A stretch of 64,000 nt of DNA from Pseudooceanicola sp. HF7 (GCF_011806405.1 NZ_JAATOW010000001.1:1-64000), one strand, 5' to 3'. Shown: positions 48,928 to 59,321, counted from the stretch's first letter. The notes: generated from the sequence alone by a model not told the origin. Numbers and translations: made by a program.

Positions 48928-50178
48928 CTAGCGCCGCCCCTGGGCCAGGGCGCGCGACTGCGGCAGGCGGTAGAGCAGGGCCATGGCAGCGATCCCCACG
49001 AGCGGGCCGGGCACCAACGCCAGGAAAGCCCATTGCCAGGACCCCAGCCAGCCGGCCACCAGCGGGATCAGCTGGATCGCCGGAATGGTCAGCGCAAAGC
49101 CGATCCCCAGTTGCAGGGTCAGCGCGGTGCCGGCGAGCTCCGGCGGGGCCAGCTCCGACACGGCGGTGGAGAACTGCGCACTGTCCCCCAGCACCGTCGC
49201 GCCCCAGAGCAACGCGACCCCGGCCAACAACCAGCCCGGCCCGTGGAAGGTCAGCCCGATCAGCGCGGCGCAGGCCAGCGACAGCACCATGAAGCCGATG
49301 GTCGTCAGGCAGCGTCCGATCCGGTCCGAAAGCCAGCCCGCCACCAGGCTGCCCGGCGCCCCCATGGCGATCGCCAGGAAGGCCAGCATCGCCGGTGAGC
49401 CGAAGGGAAAGGGTGCCAGCCCCGCCGCACTGGCCGCCGTGCCGAAGGCCAGCATCCAGGCCCAGGCCGCGTAAAGCTCCCACATGTGTCCGAAGTAGCC
49501 GAGGTTGGCGAGCATCACGGGCCGGTCCCGCAGGATCTGCAGGGTCTGGCGCGGGTTGAAGACCGCGCGGGGAAAGGCAAAGGGCCCCTCGCGCACCACC
49601 AGCCCGAAGATCAGGACAGACAGGCCCCCCGCCGCGCTGGTCGCCATGACCACCACCTGCCACTCCAGTCCGAATGTCAGGGCGCGCACAAGGTGGGGAA
49701 GGGCAGAACCAAAGCACAGGCCCGCCACCAGCAGCCCCATGGCCAGCCCGCGCCCGGCGATGAACCAGGTCGCCATGAGCTTCATCGCGGGGGGATAGAC
49801 CCCGGCCAGGGCGACCCCCGTCAGGAAGCGCAGGGCGATGGCCGTGCCCGGACCCGGGGCCGCCAGCAGGCCAAGGTTGGCCAGCGCCGCGAGCAGGGTA
49901 GAGGCCGTGATGAGCCGCGTCATCCGCATGATATCGGGCAGGTTCACCAGGCTCGCGGCCACCGCCCCGGTGACAAAGCCCAGCTGCACGGCGATGGTCA
50001 GCCAGGCGCTGGTGCCGGGGGTGAGCGACCACAGCACCACCAGTTCCGGCGCGATGGCCGTGGCCGAAAACCAGGTCGCCATGACCCCGACGACGCCAAA
50101 GCCGATCAGGCCAAGCGCCCGCCAGCGGCCCGGGGCCGGGGTCGCTCTGCTGCTGTGAAAGGGGGAGGGCGCGCGCAT
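48928..50178 (-). CDS. Major facilitator superfamily transporter
   Basis: A 416-residue membrane protein with twelve predicted helices and a central loop near residue 200. The MFS A-like motif appears after the eighth-ninth helices as GWLSDRIGRCLTT, and the N-terminal half has the G-rich helix GFGVVGVMATWFSATAIAPE, similar to nitrate/cyanate and organic-anion members. No substrate can be assigned. It converges on prfB and lies upstream of tamB on the same strand, separated from it by a hairpin. Confidence 0.87.
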   Translation of the reverse strand: MRAPSPFHSSRATPAPGRWRALGLIGFGVVGVMATWFSATAIAPELVVLWSLTPGTSAWLTIAVQLGFVTGAVAASLVNLPDIMRMTRLITASTLLAALANLGLLAAPGPGTAIALRFLTGVALAGVYPPAMKLMATWFIAGRGLAMGLLVAGLCFGSALPHLVRALTFGLEWQVVVMATSAAGGLSVLIFGLVVREGPFAFPRAVFNPRQTLQILRDRPVMLANLGYFGHMWELYAAWAWMLAFGTAASAAGLAPFPFGSPAMLAFLAIAMGAPGSLVAGWLSDRIGRCLTTIGFMVLSLACAALIGLTFHGPGWLLAGVALLWGATVLGDSAQFSTAVSELAPPELAGTALTLQLGIGFALTIPAIQLIPLVAGWLGSWQWAFLALVPGPLVGIAAMALLYRLPQSRALAQGRR

Positions 50179-50246
50179 CTCAGTCTTTCGGCGCCGTTAT
50201 GCGGGCGGGCGCATCAGGCGCATCACGGGCACCTGTCATCCTTGAT

Positions 50247-50275
50247 ATGCCGCGCGGGACGGCCCCGCGCGGCAT
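50247..50275 (-). terminator. Hairpin after tamB
   Basis: ATGCCGCGCGGG pairs perfectly with CCCGCGCGGCAT around a 5-base loop. It lies just past the tamB stop codon (50280) and before the MFS start. On the minus strand no T run follows, so it may be a weak or Rho-assisted terminator. Confidence 0.6.
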
Positions 50276-50279
50276 CAGA

Positions 50280-53200
50280 TCAATAGTCCTTCTGGAAGAA
50301 GATCCCGAAGCGGGTTTCCCCGTCCGAGGTAGCCTCTGCCTGGGTGGTGATATTGTTCGTCAGGTCCAGGTTGATCGAGAGCGAGGTCTCTCCGTCGCCG
50401 GTCACCTCGGTTTCCGTGTAGACGTTCTCGGACAGGTACTTCCCGGCGGTCAGGCTGGTCTGGCCGTCCTCCGTGGTGGACAGGTCCAGCTCATCCAGCC
50501 CGGTTTTCTCCCGGATGCGGTTCATGATGCCGCCATCGCCGCTGCCGGTCAGGACCGCCACGGCCGTGGCCAGCTGGGCCGCCTGTAGGGCCGAGATCTG
50601 GTCGATCCCCTGGCCGAAGAACAGCTGGGAGACGACCTCGTCCTCGGGCAGGTCGGGATCGGATTTGAAGACCACCGTCGGATCGGTCGGTGTGCCGTCG
50701 ATCGTGATGGTGAAATCGTATCCATTGTTCTCGGCGGTGGCGACGAAGTGCAGCACGGGAGAGAAATCACCCGCGATCTGCACCCAACCCTCGGTGAAGT
50801 TGAGCCGCTTCAGCACCAGGTCCAGCCGCCCGCGTGACAGGTTGAACTGGCCCACGGGTTGCGGGTTGGCCGTGGTGCCCCCGATCCGCAGCGATCCGCG
50901 CATCTCTGCGTCGATGCCTCGGCCCCGGATGAAGACGGCGGTATCGGTCTCCAGCAGCAGGTCCAGCCCAAGCCCGACAGAGCTGCCGCCGCCACCCCCG
51001 CCAGAGGCGCCGGGTTCCTGCACCAGGCCGGCCCGCTTTCGGGTGATGAAGCTTCCCGAAGGCTCTGCCACATGGGTGATGTCCGGGATCGCTTCCGGCC
51101 CGCCCAGCCCGGTAGAGGCCAGCCGAAGCTCGGTACCCGACAGACCCACACGGCCAGAGATGGTGCCGCCGCCGGTCAGCCCGCCGTTGATGGCGATATT
51201 GCCGTTCAGGCGGGTGGTAGCGGCATTGCCTTGGGTGAAGATGAAGTTGTTCAGCGCCACCTTGATGCCCGCGTTGAAGGGCGGGGCAAGGCCAATCGGC
51301 CCGGTGATGCGGATCTGCCCGCCGGTCCCGGGCGCAACGGTGACATTCATCGTGGCCTGCCCGCCGGCGACGGAGACCGTGCCGCCGATCCCGTCGATGA
51401 CCTGCCCCAGGGTGGGGGCAACCAGCCGGACATCCCCCAGCGTGACCTGGCCGTTCAGGGCCTCAAGCCGGGGCTGTCCGCGCATGGTCAGGTTGAACCG
51501 GGCAGAGCCGGTGACGGAGCGCGGTGCCAGGAAGCCATTGGCCAGCCCGACGGGCACGTTGCCGGTGATCGCCAGGTCCACAGCGCCGTTCGCCAGCCCG
51601 GCCTTGCCGCTGACACGGGCCTGTGCGCCGCCGGGGCCATCGGCATTCAGCGACACGTTGTACCCGCCACCTGATGCCGGGCGCGTGTTGCCCCGCACGG
51701 TGAGCGGGCCACGCAGTTCCGGCACCAGCCGGGCCATGTTGTCCAGCTGGGCGTTGAAATCCAGCGTCGGGCCGCGGCTGTCGATCACGCCGGTGGTATT
51801 GGCCTTGATCGCCACGGAGGAAAAGCTGGCTTCCTCCACCTTGATGTCGCCATTGACCTCGCGCTGGACGGCCAGCCGCAGGGTGCTGTCGCCTTCGAAA
51901 AGCGCGTCGATCATGTCATTGCCGATCCCGACGGACTGCCCCTTGCCATCGGCCTCCACCCGGTAGCGGCCGCCACTGCCGGTCAAGCGGGCGCTGACAT
52001 CCAGCGGCCCGGCCTGTTCGCCCAGCGGCGCGGCCACGTTGGGCAGCGCCAGGGTAAAGCGGAGGTCCACGGTATCGCCATCGGTCACGGTGCCGTCGAT
52101 ATCCGCACTGATCCCCGGAGAGCTGACCATGGCCTTGTTCACGGTGATCTTGGGGCCGTCCACGGTCACATCCGCATCCACCACGACCCGGCCCTGCAAC
52201 AGGTTGTCCAGCGGCTCGATGCCCGTGCCGATGCGATCGCCGCCGCCTTTTAGCACGGCGTGGATCACCCCGGCATTATCGGTGCGCACGGTGCCGTTCA
52301 GGTTGACCGGCCCGGCCTCCGTCCCGGTGAAGACACCGGAATTGTCGAGCCGCGCGGTGACATCCACGGTCATCGCCTTGGGGTCGAGGTCGCCAGAGGC
52401 CTGCACGCGCAGCTCCCCGGTCTCGATCCGGGAGGCATGGAGCACGGGCGCGCCTTCGGTCGGCAGGCTCAGGTCGAAGTCCAGGTCCAGCGCGCCGGCC
52501 AGCAGGTCGTCCACCACGTCGATGCCGGTCTTCAGGTCCTGCCCGCCGCCCGCGCCGGTGATGCGCATCTCCTCCGGGGTCTGGCTGATCGCGCCGCTGA
52601 AATCGACGCCGCCGCCCCCGGTGCCGGTCACCACGCCCACGTCGGGCATGCTCAGCGCATAGGTGATCTCTCCGTCATTGCTGGCCATGCGGCCCTTTGC
52701 GGTCAGTTGGACGGCCTCGTTGCCCAGATCCAGCGTGTTGATGGTGATGCCCGTCTGGCCGCGCTCGATATCCACGTCCAGCGCCACCGGGGTGGCCAGG
52801 ACCGCATCGGCCTGTTCGATCCCCACCTTCAGCCCGGTGCCGGAGCCCTTGGCGACCAGGTGCACGTCGCCCGCCGGCACCTTCAGGTCCAGCACGACGT
52901 CCAGATCGGCCGCCCCGGCCAGCTCCATCCCGGCCAGCTGATCAAAGGCCGACAGGTCGGAAACCTGCGTCTTCGCGGTCACGTTGACCAGGGCCTGCTT
53001 GTCCGCCGTGTCAAAGCTGGCAGAGCCGTTCAGCGCGATGGCCTGGTTTTCAAAGACCAGGTCGCGGATCTCCAGCGGGCCATCACCGAAGGCCACGCTG
53101 GCAGAGCCGGTCGCACTGTCGCCAAGCGCCTTGGCCACGGCGGGATCGTCTGCCGACAGGCCCGAGGCCTCGAAATCGATGTCGACCTGGCCGGCACCGT

Positions 53201-54431
53201 TTGCGGGCAGCGCGCCGCCGATATCCAGCGCCAGGATCCGCGCGCTGAAGCCTTCGGCCGCGGGCGCAAGCGCCTCGATCCGGCCGCTCACCTGGTCGGA
53301 CTGGCTGCGGTCGAAGGACAGGTCCAGCTTTGCGCTGGCCAGGGAAATCCCCTGTCCAAAGGGCAGGTCCACGCGCTCTTCGCCTTCCGGATGGGTGATC
53401 CCGCCGGTCAGCTTGAAGGCCGTGGGCTGGCGGTCGCTGTCCAGCGACAGGTTGCCCTCCAGGTTGAGCGCGGCAGAGGTCACGCGCAGCAGCTCAAGAT
53501 CCACCGCGCCATCGCCCGCCATCGCGCCGGTGGCGATCAGGCCGATCTCTGTGCCCAGGAACTCGCGGTAATCCTGCCCCGCCAGCGCGGTCAGATCGCC
53601 GCCCAGCTTGACGGAGAACTCACGCCCGCCGTCGTTGCGCCCCACCAGGGTCACATTGCCGCTCAGGCGTTCTTCGCCATCCGTTGACAGCAGCATCTCT
53701 GCGCTGAAATCATCCAGCGGCCCGTCCCCCTGGATGCGCGCATCGACAGAGGGGCGTCCGGGCAGGTCCATCAGGTTGGCCAGCAGACCGCCCTCGGGTT
53801 CGTTGACGGAGACATCGACAGAAAGCCTCTCGTCCTCGGGGGTGAAGGCCGCCTTGATGGCAATCTGGCCGGGCTTGTCCTGGCGCTCCAGCTCCAGCTT
53901 GGTGTCCAGCCCGCCATCGGCAAGCGTCAGGTTGCCATCCAGCGACAGCACCGCCGCCTGGCCGATCACCGGTTCCTTCATGTCGAAGGAGTCGATGCTC
54001 AGCTCCTTCACGATCACCCGCAGGGGCAGGTCGGGAATGGAAAAGCCAGAGCTTTCCGGGGCGGGAGCGCCGCTGTCCATGTCAGAGGACGGGGGCAGGC
54101 GGTAAAGCGTGATGTTTTCCGCGCTCAGCTCGTTGACCCGCAGCTGGCGGCGGAACAGGGCCGCGCGGCTCCAGTTCAGCACCGCGTTGTCCAGCTCCAG
54201 CCAGACGCCTTCGCTGTCGGCGATGGTCAGCTTTTCCAGCGTCGCAGTGCTGGAAAGCGCACCCCGGAAGCCGGTGATGCGCACCTCGCGGCCCGCATCG
54301 GACAGGGCGTTCTGGATCATGCGGGTGATGAAGCCCGCGCCGTCCTCGTCGCTGTCATCCTGCGCCATGGCGGGAGCGGCTGGCAGCGCCAGCGCCGTCA
54401 GCGCCAGAAGGGTAAGTATAAATTTCCGCAT
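50280..54431 (-). CDS. tamB: Translocation and assembly module subunit TamB
   Basis: A 1383-residue inner-membrane-anchored protein of the AsmA/TamB type. A cleavable or anchor signal (MRKFILTLLALTALALPAAP) is followed by a very long beta-helical region with repeated short strand patterns, and the C-terminal TamB domain (roughly the last 380 residues) ends with VSQLFFGQGIDQISALQAAQ and FGIFFQKDY. It bridges the periplasm to TamA for outer-membrane protein assembly or phospholipid transport. The start at 54431 follows GAGGGGATC; an upstream in-frame extension lies inside tamA. It runs with tamA as one operon. Confidence 0.92.
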   Translation of the reverse strand: MRKFILTLLALTALALPAAPAMAQDDSDEDGAGFITRMIQNALSDAGREVRITGFRGALSSTATLEKLTIADSEGVWLELDNAVLNWSRAALFRRQLRVNELSAENITLYRLPPSSDMDSGAPAPESSGFSIPDLPLRVIVKELSIDSFDMKEPVIGQAAVLSLDGNLTLADGGLDTKLELERQDKPGQIAIKAAFTPEDERLSVDVSVNEPEGGLLANLMDLPGRPSVDARIQGDGPLDDFSAEMLLSTDGEERLSGNVTLVGRNDGGREFSVKLGGDLTALAGQDYREFLGTEIGLIATGAMAGDGAVDLELLRVTSAALNLEGNLSLDSDRQPTAFKLTGGITHPEGEERVDLPFGQGISLASAKLDLSFDRSQSDQVSGRIEALAPAAEGFSARILALDIGGALPANGAGQVDIDFEASGLSADDPAVAKALGDSATGSASVAFGDGPLEIRDLVFENQAIALNGSASFDTADKQALVNVTAKTQVSDLSAFDQLAGMELAGAADLDVVLDLKVPAGDVHLVAKGSGTGLKVGIEQADAVLATPVALDVDIERGQTGITINTLDLGNEAVQLTAKGRMASNDGEITYALSMPDVGVVTGTGGGGVDFSGAISQTPEEMRITGAGGGQDLKTGIDVVDDLLAGALDLDFDLSLPTEGAPVLHASRIETGELRVQASGDLDPKAMTVDVTARLDNSGVFTGTEAGPVNLNGTVRTDNAGVIHAVLKGGGDRIGTGIEPLDNLLQGRVVVDADVTVDGPKITVNKAMVSSPGISADIDGTVTDGDTVDLRFTLALPNVAAPLGEQAGPLDVSARLTGSGGRYRVEADGKGQSVGIGNDMIDALFEGDSTLRLAVQREVNGDIKVEEASFSSVAIKANTTGVIDSRGPTLDFNAQLDNMARLVPELRGPLTVRGNTRPASGGGYNVSLNADGPGGAQARVSGKAGLANGAVDLAITGNVPVGLANGFLAPRSVTGSARFNLTMRGQPRLEALNGQVTLGDVRLVAPTLGQVIDGIGGTVSVAGGQATMNVTVAPGTGGQIRITGPIGLAPPFNAGIKVALNNFIFTQGNAATTRLNGNIAINGGLTGGGTISGRVGLSGTELRLASTGLGGPEAIPDITHVAEPSGSFITRKRAGLVQEPGASGGGGGGSSVGLGLDLLLETDTAVFIRGRGIDAEMRGSLRIGGTTANPQPVGQFNLSRGRLDLVLKRLNFTEGWVQIAGDFSPVLHFVATAENNGYDFTITIDGTPTDPTVVFKSDPDLPEDEVVSQLFFGQGIDQISALQAAQLATAVAVLTGSGDGGIMNRIREKTGLDELDLSTTEDGQTSLTAGKYLSENVYTETEVTGDGETSLSINLDLTNNITTQAEATSDGETRFGIFFQKDY

Positions 54432-54444
54432 GTCTCTGATCCCC

Positions 54445-56259
54445 TCAGAAGGCCTGGCCGATACCGATGTAGACGGCAAAGCTGTCATCATCGCCGGTGA
54501 CCGGCACCGCCACGTCCAGGCGCACCGGACCGATCGGGGTGAAGTAGCGCATGCCCAGCCCGGCACCGCCCTGCCATTCCCCCCCGGTGAAATTCTCTGC
54601 CCCGGAAACAAAGCCGTAATCCACGAAAGCCACCGCGCCGATGGTGTCGGTCAGCTTGCTGCGCAGCTCGGTGCTGATCGCTGCATAGGACCGCCCGCCC
54701 GTGGTCACGCCGTTCTCCGTCACGCCCAGGGACTTGTAGCCCTGGCCACGGACGGAGCCGCCACCCCCGGAATAGTACAGCCAGTCAGAGGGCGTATCGA
54801 TGATCGACGGCCCCACGACAGAGCCAAGCTGAAGCCGGTTGGCGTAGACGAAGCGTTCCGTGCCAAGGGGCAGGTAGGCGCGCAGGTCGGCTTCGCTGCG
54901 CAGGCCGGTGGAATCGCTCTCGTTCAGCCCGACAAAGGGGCTGAGGGTCAGCTTGGTGTAAAAGCCCTTGGTGGCGTTGAACTCGTCGTTGCGCTTGTCC
55001 CAGGTCAGCCCGCCGCTAAAGGTGGCGTGGAAGAATTCCCGCTCGCCCAGGTCATCGACGGAATAGTTGTAGCGCAGCCCAAGCTCCAGCGTGCCGGTCA
55101 GGTCGGGCGTGATGTAGCGATCCAGGCCTACGGTGCCTTCCACCGCATCGGTGCGATAGGCGGGCTCGTCTTCCCGCGTGGCCTCGATGCCAAAGACCAG
55201 GTCCATGTCGGGGTGGGCAAAGGCGGGATAGGTCAGCGTCGTGCTCAGGGTGTAATCCACCCCGTCCGCGCCGCCGTCCACCGCCTTGCCGATCCCGGCG
55301 ATCTCCCCGTCAAAGCGCAGCCGCTCGGAGCCGCCGAAAAGGTTGCGGTGGATCCAGTAGCCCGTCAGCGTCAGACCATCGGTGCTGGAAATCTCCGCCC
55401 CTGCGCCCAAACGGCGCTTCTTGGCATCCGTCACGTTGATCGTCGTGCCCAGCGTATCGCCGGCAGAGGCATGGTCATCCTCCACCACCGTGGCCGAGGA
55501 GAACGCCCCCGCGCGGCGCAGCCGGTCCGCGGCCCTGCGGACCTCTGCCGGGTCAAAGACCTTTTCCTGCGGGATCCCGGCGATGGCGATGATGCGCTCC
55601 GGGCGCACGTCGCTTTCCAGCGACCCTTCGCCCAGGCGCGGCACGCCAAAGGTCAGTCGCGGCCCCGGCGTGACCCGGAAGACGGCAGAGACATTGTCGG
55701 TGCGGTGATTGGCGGTGATCTTCTGGCTGTCCAGCTCTGCCAGTGCGTGGCCGGCAGACCGCCAGTCGCGCACGCCGGCGGTTGCGGCGGTGCGCATCAC
55801 GCTGGTGCGCGCGGTGGCACCGGGCACGAAGCCCTCCGGCGGGGCGATGCCCTCGGGCAGGGGGGCGATCTCGGCCTCTGAAAAGGTGAACAGCGGCCCC
55901 GGGGTCACGTCGATGACGATCTTGTTGACCGTGACGTTCCTGGCCAGCACCGACACGTCAGAGGCCTGCTTGCCATCGACCTTGATCGACACCGTCGGCC
56001 CGAAATAGCCCTTGTCGTAAAGGGCCGCGACCATGCGTTCGTAATCCGCCTGGGCCGCCGCGATCAGCTCCTGGCTGTTGGTGGTCTTCTCGACGTCCAC
56101 CGCGCGCACGGACAGCGATGCCTCCCGCAGGGACTTCAGCAACTCCTCGTCCGTGCCGGCGTTCAGCACGACCTCCGCCGCGATCAGGGGCGAGAGCGGG
56201 GAGAGGGTGAGCAGGCAGCCGAGCGTTGCCGCTCCGGCAAGGGACAGGGGCTTACGCAT
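54445..56259 (-). CDS. tamA: Translocation and assembly module outer-membrane subunit TamA
   Basis: A 604-residue Omp85-family outer-membrane protein. After a signal peptide (MRKPLSLAGAATLGCLLTLS onward) come three POTRA-like domains (about 30-250; for example VNKIVIDVTPGPLFTFSEAE), then a 16-strand barrel with the lid-lock motif as VRGQGYKS, and a C-terminal phenylalanine (GIGQAF). It inserts outer-membrane proteins together with TamB. The stop lies 13 bases before the tamB start. The ATG at 56259 is preferred; GGAGG lies about 12 bases upstream, slightly far. Confidence 0.92.
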   Translation of the reverse strand: MRKPLSLAGAATLGCLLTLSPLSPLIAAEVVLNAGTDEELLKSLREASLSVRAVDVEKTTNSQELIAAAQADYERMVAALYDKGYFGPTVSIKVDGKQASDVSVLARNVTVNKIVIDVTPGPLFTFSEAEIAPLPEGIAPPEGFVPGATARTSVMRTAATAGVRDWRSAGHALAELDSQKITANHRTDNVSAVFRVTPGPRLTFGVPRLGEGSLESDVRPERIIAIAGIPQEKVFDPAEVRRAADRLRRAGAFSSATVVEDDHASAGDTLGTTINVTDAKKRRLGAGAEISSTDGLTLTGYWIHRNLFGGSERLRFDGEIAGIGKAVDGGADGVDYTLSTTLTYPAFAHPDMDLVFGIEATREDEPAYRTDAVEGTVGLDRYITPDLTGTLELGLRYNYSVDDLGEREFFHATFSGGLTWDKRNDEFNATKGFYTKLTLSPFVGLNESDSTGLRSEADLRAYLPLGTERFVYANRLQLGSVVGPSIIDTPSDWLYYSGGGGSVRGQGYKSLGVTENGVTTGGRSYAAISTELRSKLTDTIGAVAFVDYGFVSGAENFTGGEWQGGAGLGMRYFTPIGPVRLDVAVPVTGDDDSFAVYIGIGQAF

Positions 56260-56925
56260 CTTGCTGCGGATCCTCCGGCGTTGGCGGCCCCCAGGGCCGG
56301 GCCGGCGCCGCATTGCGCCCGTACCGCCTGGGGTTGGGTCTGAACCAAGGGTAAAGAGGTGGGGCCATCTTGGCTAGCGCGGATGCGGCGAAACCCATGC
56401 CACTACGGCGAAATACTGCCTTTGTGCCACAGGTCAAACGGACGCTATTTCCCCAACGGCACAAGGCGCTACGCGCGGGAGTATTTCGGGGTGCGCCGGG
56501 GCGGCGAGGGCAGGTCAAAAGAGCCGGCCAAGCGGGCCGGGCCGGGCGCCCGCCAGGGCCCTGTTCGGGGCCTGCCGAAGGTCGCGCTGGACGCCTCCGC
56601 CGACGCCGGGCGCACTGCAAGGAAACCCGATGAACAGGCTAGCTTTTTCACGCACCCGTGATACCGTCCCCTAAACCCTTGTGGCTTTGGCGGAAAATTC
56701 CCCGGGGCCCGCTTCATTCATCGAAGCGTGTTTTCGTGGACGTCATGTCAGAACGCGCTAGGGTCTATGTGGGGACGCAAGAAAATTGTGCAGCACCGCA
56801 GGAAAGCGATTTGCATTTCGGAGCTTTACGCCGAAGCGCTCTCGCATCCGGGCAACGGCTCTGCAACGATCCGGGTAAAAGAGCCCGACGGCCGAATGCC
56901 GGAGGGGACAGGACTGAGGGTGGAC
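56260..56925. other. 666-base divergent region between tamA and the Anbu operon
   Basis: No gene is clearly supported. A TTGACC-N16-TATTTC pair on the minus strand (56437-56410) could be the tamA promoter. Downstream of about 56728 the plus-strand frame is open into the ATP-grasp gene (MFSWTS..., 66 extra codons); this was treated as a leader because family proteins begin near the MVERKFFDEM segment. Confidence 0.4.
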
Positions 56926-58353
56926 ATGGTCGAACGGAAGTTCTTTGACGAAATGGGGCCGGATGAAGCGCAGGTGCGCGCCCCCTATGCCGAATATGCC
57001 AATTGGTTCGAAGGAGAGGATCCCCGTTCACTGCTGAAGAAATCCGCCGAGGCAGAGACCTTCTTTCGACGCGTCGGGATCACCTTCAACGTCTACGGAC
57101 AGAAGGAAGCGCAGGAACGGCTGATCCCCTTCGACATCGTGCCGCGCATCATCGCCGCCCAGGAATGGCGCCAGCTGGAAAAGGGCATCGAACAGCGGGT
57201 GCGCGCGCTCAACGCTTTCCTGGCCGATATCTACAACAAGCAGGAAATCCTGCGCGCCGGGCGGCTGCCCGAACATATCATCGCCCAGAACGAGGCCTTC
57301 CTGCCCCAGATGATGGGCATGACGCCCCCGGGCGGAGTCTACACCCATATCGTGGGCACCGACCTGGTGCGCACCGGGGAAAACGAATTCTACGTGCTGG
57401 AAGACAACGCGCGCACGCCCTCCGGCGTCTCCTATATGCTGGAGAACCGCGAAACCATGCTGCGCATGTTCCCAGAGCTCTTCACCCGCATGAAGGTCAA
57501 GCCGGTCTCCAGCTACCCCGCGGAACTGCGGCGCTCGCTCTCGGCCTGCGCACCGCCGAACTTCGATGGCGACAAGCCCTCGCTCGCGGTGCTGACACCG
57601 GGTATCCACAACTCGGCCTATTTCGAACACAGCTTCCTGGCCGACCAGATGGGCGCCGAGCTGGTCGAGGCCAGCGACCTCAAGGTCATCGACGGCCGGG
57701 TGCAGATGCGCACCACCCGCGGCTACCGGCAGCTCGACGTGGTCTACCGGCGCGTGGATGACGAATTCCTCGATCCGCTCAGCTTCAACCCGGACAGCCT
57801 GCTGGGCGTGCCCGGCATCATGGATGTCTACCGCGCCGGCAACATCACCATCGCCAATGCGCCCGGCACCGGCATCGCGGACGACAAGGCGCTCTATTCC
57901 TACATGCCCGACATCGTCGAATTCTACACCGGCGAAAAGGCGATCCTGAAGAACGTGCCCACCTGGCGCTGTTCCGAAGGTGACAGCCTGAAATACGTGC
58001 TCGACAACCTCAGCGACCTGGTCGTGAAGGAAGTGCACGGCTCTGGCGGCTACGGGATGCTGGTGGGGCCCGCGGCCTCCAAGAAGGAGCTGGCCGATTT
58101 CGAGGCCAAGCTGCGCAGCAATCCGGACAATTACGTGGCCCAGCCGACGCTGGCTCTGTCGACCGTCCCGATCATGACCAAGAAGGGTCTGGCCCCGCGC
58201 CACGTGGACCTGCGCCCCTATGTGCTGGTCTCACCGGGGCGGGTGCATATCACGCCGGGCGGGCTGACGCGCGTCGCACTGAAGGAGGGCTCGCTTGTGG
58301 TGAACTCCTCACAGGGTGGCGGCACGAAAGATACTTGGGTTCTGGGGGACTGA
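56926..58353 (+). CDS. Circularly permuted ATP-grasp type 2 protein of the Anbu operon
   Basis: A 475-residue protein of the circularly permuted ATP-grasp family (DUF404/DUF407 type). Conserved segments include RRVGITFNVYG, RLIPFDIVPRIIAAQEW, the ATP-grasp part EFYVLEDNARTPSGVSYMLE and VVKEVHGSGGYGMLVGPAAS. The fold suggests an ATP-dependent carboxylate-amine ligase that may join a peptide or amine to a target. It is the first gene of a four-gene operon with alpha-E, transglutaminase-like and Anbu genes. The start at 56926 is preferred; GTG at 56920 or a longer extension to 56728 are possible. Confidence 0.87.
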   Translation: MVERKFFDEMGPDEAQVRAPYAEYANWFEGEDPRSLLKKSAEAETFFRRVGITFNVYGQKEAQERLIPFDIVPRIIAAQEWRQLEKGIEQRVRALNAFLADIYNKQEILRAGRLPEHIIAQNEAFLPQMMGMTPPGGVYTHIVGTDLVRTGENEFYVLEDNARTPSGVSYMLENRETMLRMFPELFTRMKVKPVSSYPAELRRSLSACAPPNFDGDKPSLAVLTPGIHNSAYFEHSFLADQMGAELVEASDLKVIDGRVQMRTTRGYRQLDVVYRRVDDEFLDPLSFNPDSLLGVPGIMDVYRAGNITIANAPGTGIADDKALYSYMPDIVEFYTGEKAILKNVPTWRCSEGDSLKYVLDNLSDLVVKEVHGSGGYGMLVGPAASKKELADFEAKLRSNPDNYVAQPTLALSTVPIMTKKGLAPRHVDLRPYVLVSPGRVHITPGGLTRVALKEGSLVVNSSQGGGTKDTWVLGD

Positions 58354-58359
58354 TCAGAC

Positions 58360-59304
58360 ATGCTGGGACGTACAGCCGGCGGACTCTTCTGGATGTTCCG
58401 CTATCTCGAAAGAAGCGAAAACACGGCGCGGCTGCTCGATACGGGCTTCCGCATCGCGCTCACGGGGTCGGAGAACTCCAGTGAAAGCGAATGGGAAAGC
58501 ATCGTCACCACGGCGGGCGGGCGAGAGGCCTTCGTCCAGAAATGGGGCGATTTCGACCAGGCCAACGTGACCAACTTCCTGCTGCGGGACCGGGACAATT
58601 CCTCTTCGGTGCTCTCTTGCATCGAAGCGGCGCGCTCCAACGGGCGCATGGTACGCACCGCGCTCAGCTCCGAAGTCTGGGAAGCGGTGAACGAAGCCTG
58701 GATGACCCTGAAGGAACAGCTGGAAAAGCCGGTCTCGGTCAAGAACCTGGCAGAGGTGCTGACCTCCATCCGGCAGCATTCCAGCCTGGTGCGCGGTGCG
58801 CTGCACGGCACCATGCTGCGCAACGACATCTACGATTTCTCGCGCCTTGGCACCTTCATCGAACGGGCCGACAACACCGCGCGGATCCTCGATGTGAAAT
58901 ACTACGTGCTGCTGCCCTCGGCCGCCCATGTGGGCGGGTCGATGGACAACATGCAGTGGGAAACCATCCTGCGCTCGGTCTCGGCCTTCCGCAGTTTCCG
59001 CTGGCTGCACGAAGGCGACGTCAAGCCCAAGGCCATCGCGGATTTCCTGATCCTTGATCGCCGGATGCCGCGCAGCCTGGCCTATTGCCTGTCCCAGATC
59101 ACCGGCAACCTCACCTACCTGTCGCGCGGCTCGGAGGAAGAGCTCAAGAGCCTCGCTCTGGCCAACCAGCTGGACGCCCGGCTGAACGGCCGCGATATCG
59201 ACGACGTCTTCGAAGAGGGCCTGCACGAATTCCTCAAGGAGGCGATCAACCAGACCGCCAACCTGGCCAGCCAGATACAGGATGATTTCCGCTTTTACGG
59301 TTAA
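58360..59304 (+). CDS. Alpha-E domain protein of the Anbu operon
   Basis: A 314-residue helical protein of the alpha-E family, which always accompanies the circularly permuted ATP-grasp protein. It opens LGRTAGGLFWMFRYLERSEN and includes DIYDFSRLGTFIERADNTAR and FEEGLHEFLKEAINQTANLA. No catalytic residues are known. It starts six bases after the ATP-grasp stop and 17 bases before the transglutaminase-like gene. Confidence 0.9.
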   Translation: MLGRTAGGLFWMFRYLERSENTARLLDTGFRIALTGSENSSESEWESIVTTAGGREAFVQKWGDFDQANVTNFLLRDRDNSSSVLSCIEAARSNGRMVRTALSSEVWEAVNEAWMTLKEQLEKPVSVKNLAEVLTSIRQHSSLVRGALHGTMLRNDIYDFSRLGTFIERADNTARILDVKYYVLLPSAAHVGGSMDNMQWETILRSVSAFRSFRWLHEGDVKPKAIADFLILDRRMPRSLAYCLSQITGNLTYLSRGSEEELKSLALANQLDARLNGRDIDDVFEEGLHEFLKEAINQTANLASQIQDDFRFYG

Positions 59305-59321
59305 GGATAAATCTAGGACCC

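Noticed and set aside
47627-50032. 801-codon open frame on the minus strand covering prfB and part of the MFS gene
   Set aside because: It is antisense to prfB, whose protein is complete and conserved, and is out of frame with the real MFS gene; its translation is rich in Gly, His and Arg, as expected of shadow frames in GC-rich DNA.
52260-53687. 475-codon plus-strand frame inside tamB
   Set aside because: Antisense shadow of a recognised TamB protein; no family features.
50859-54100. CRISPR or tandem-repeat array in tamB
   Set aside because: The repeated look comes from recurring beta-strand codons in TamB; no regular repeat-spacer spacing is present.
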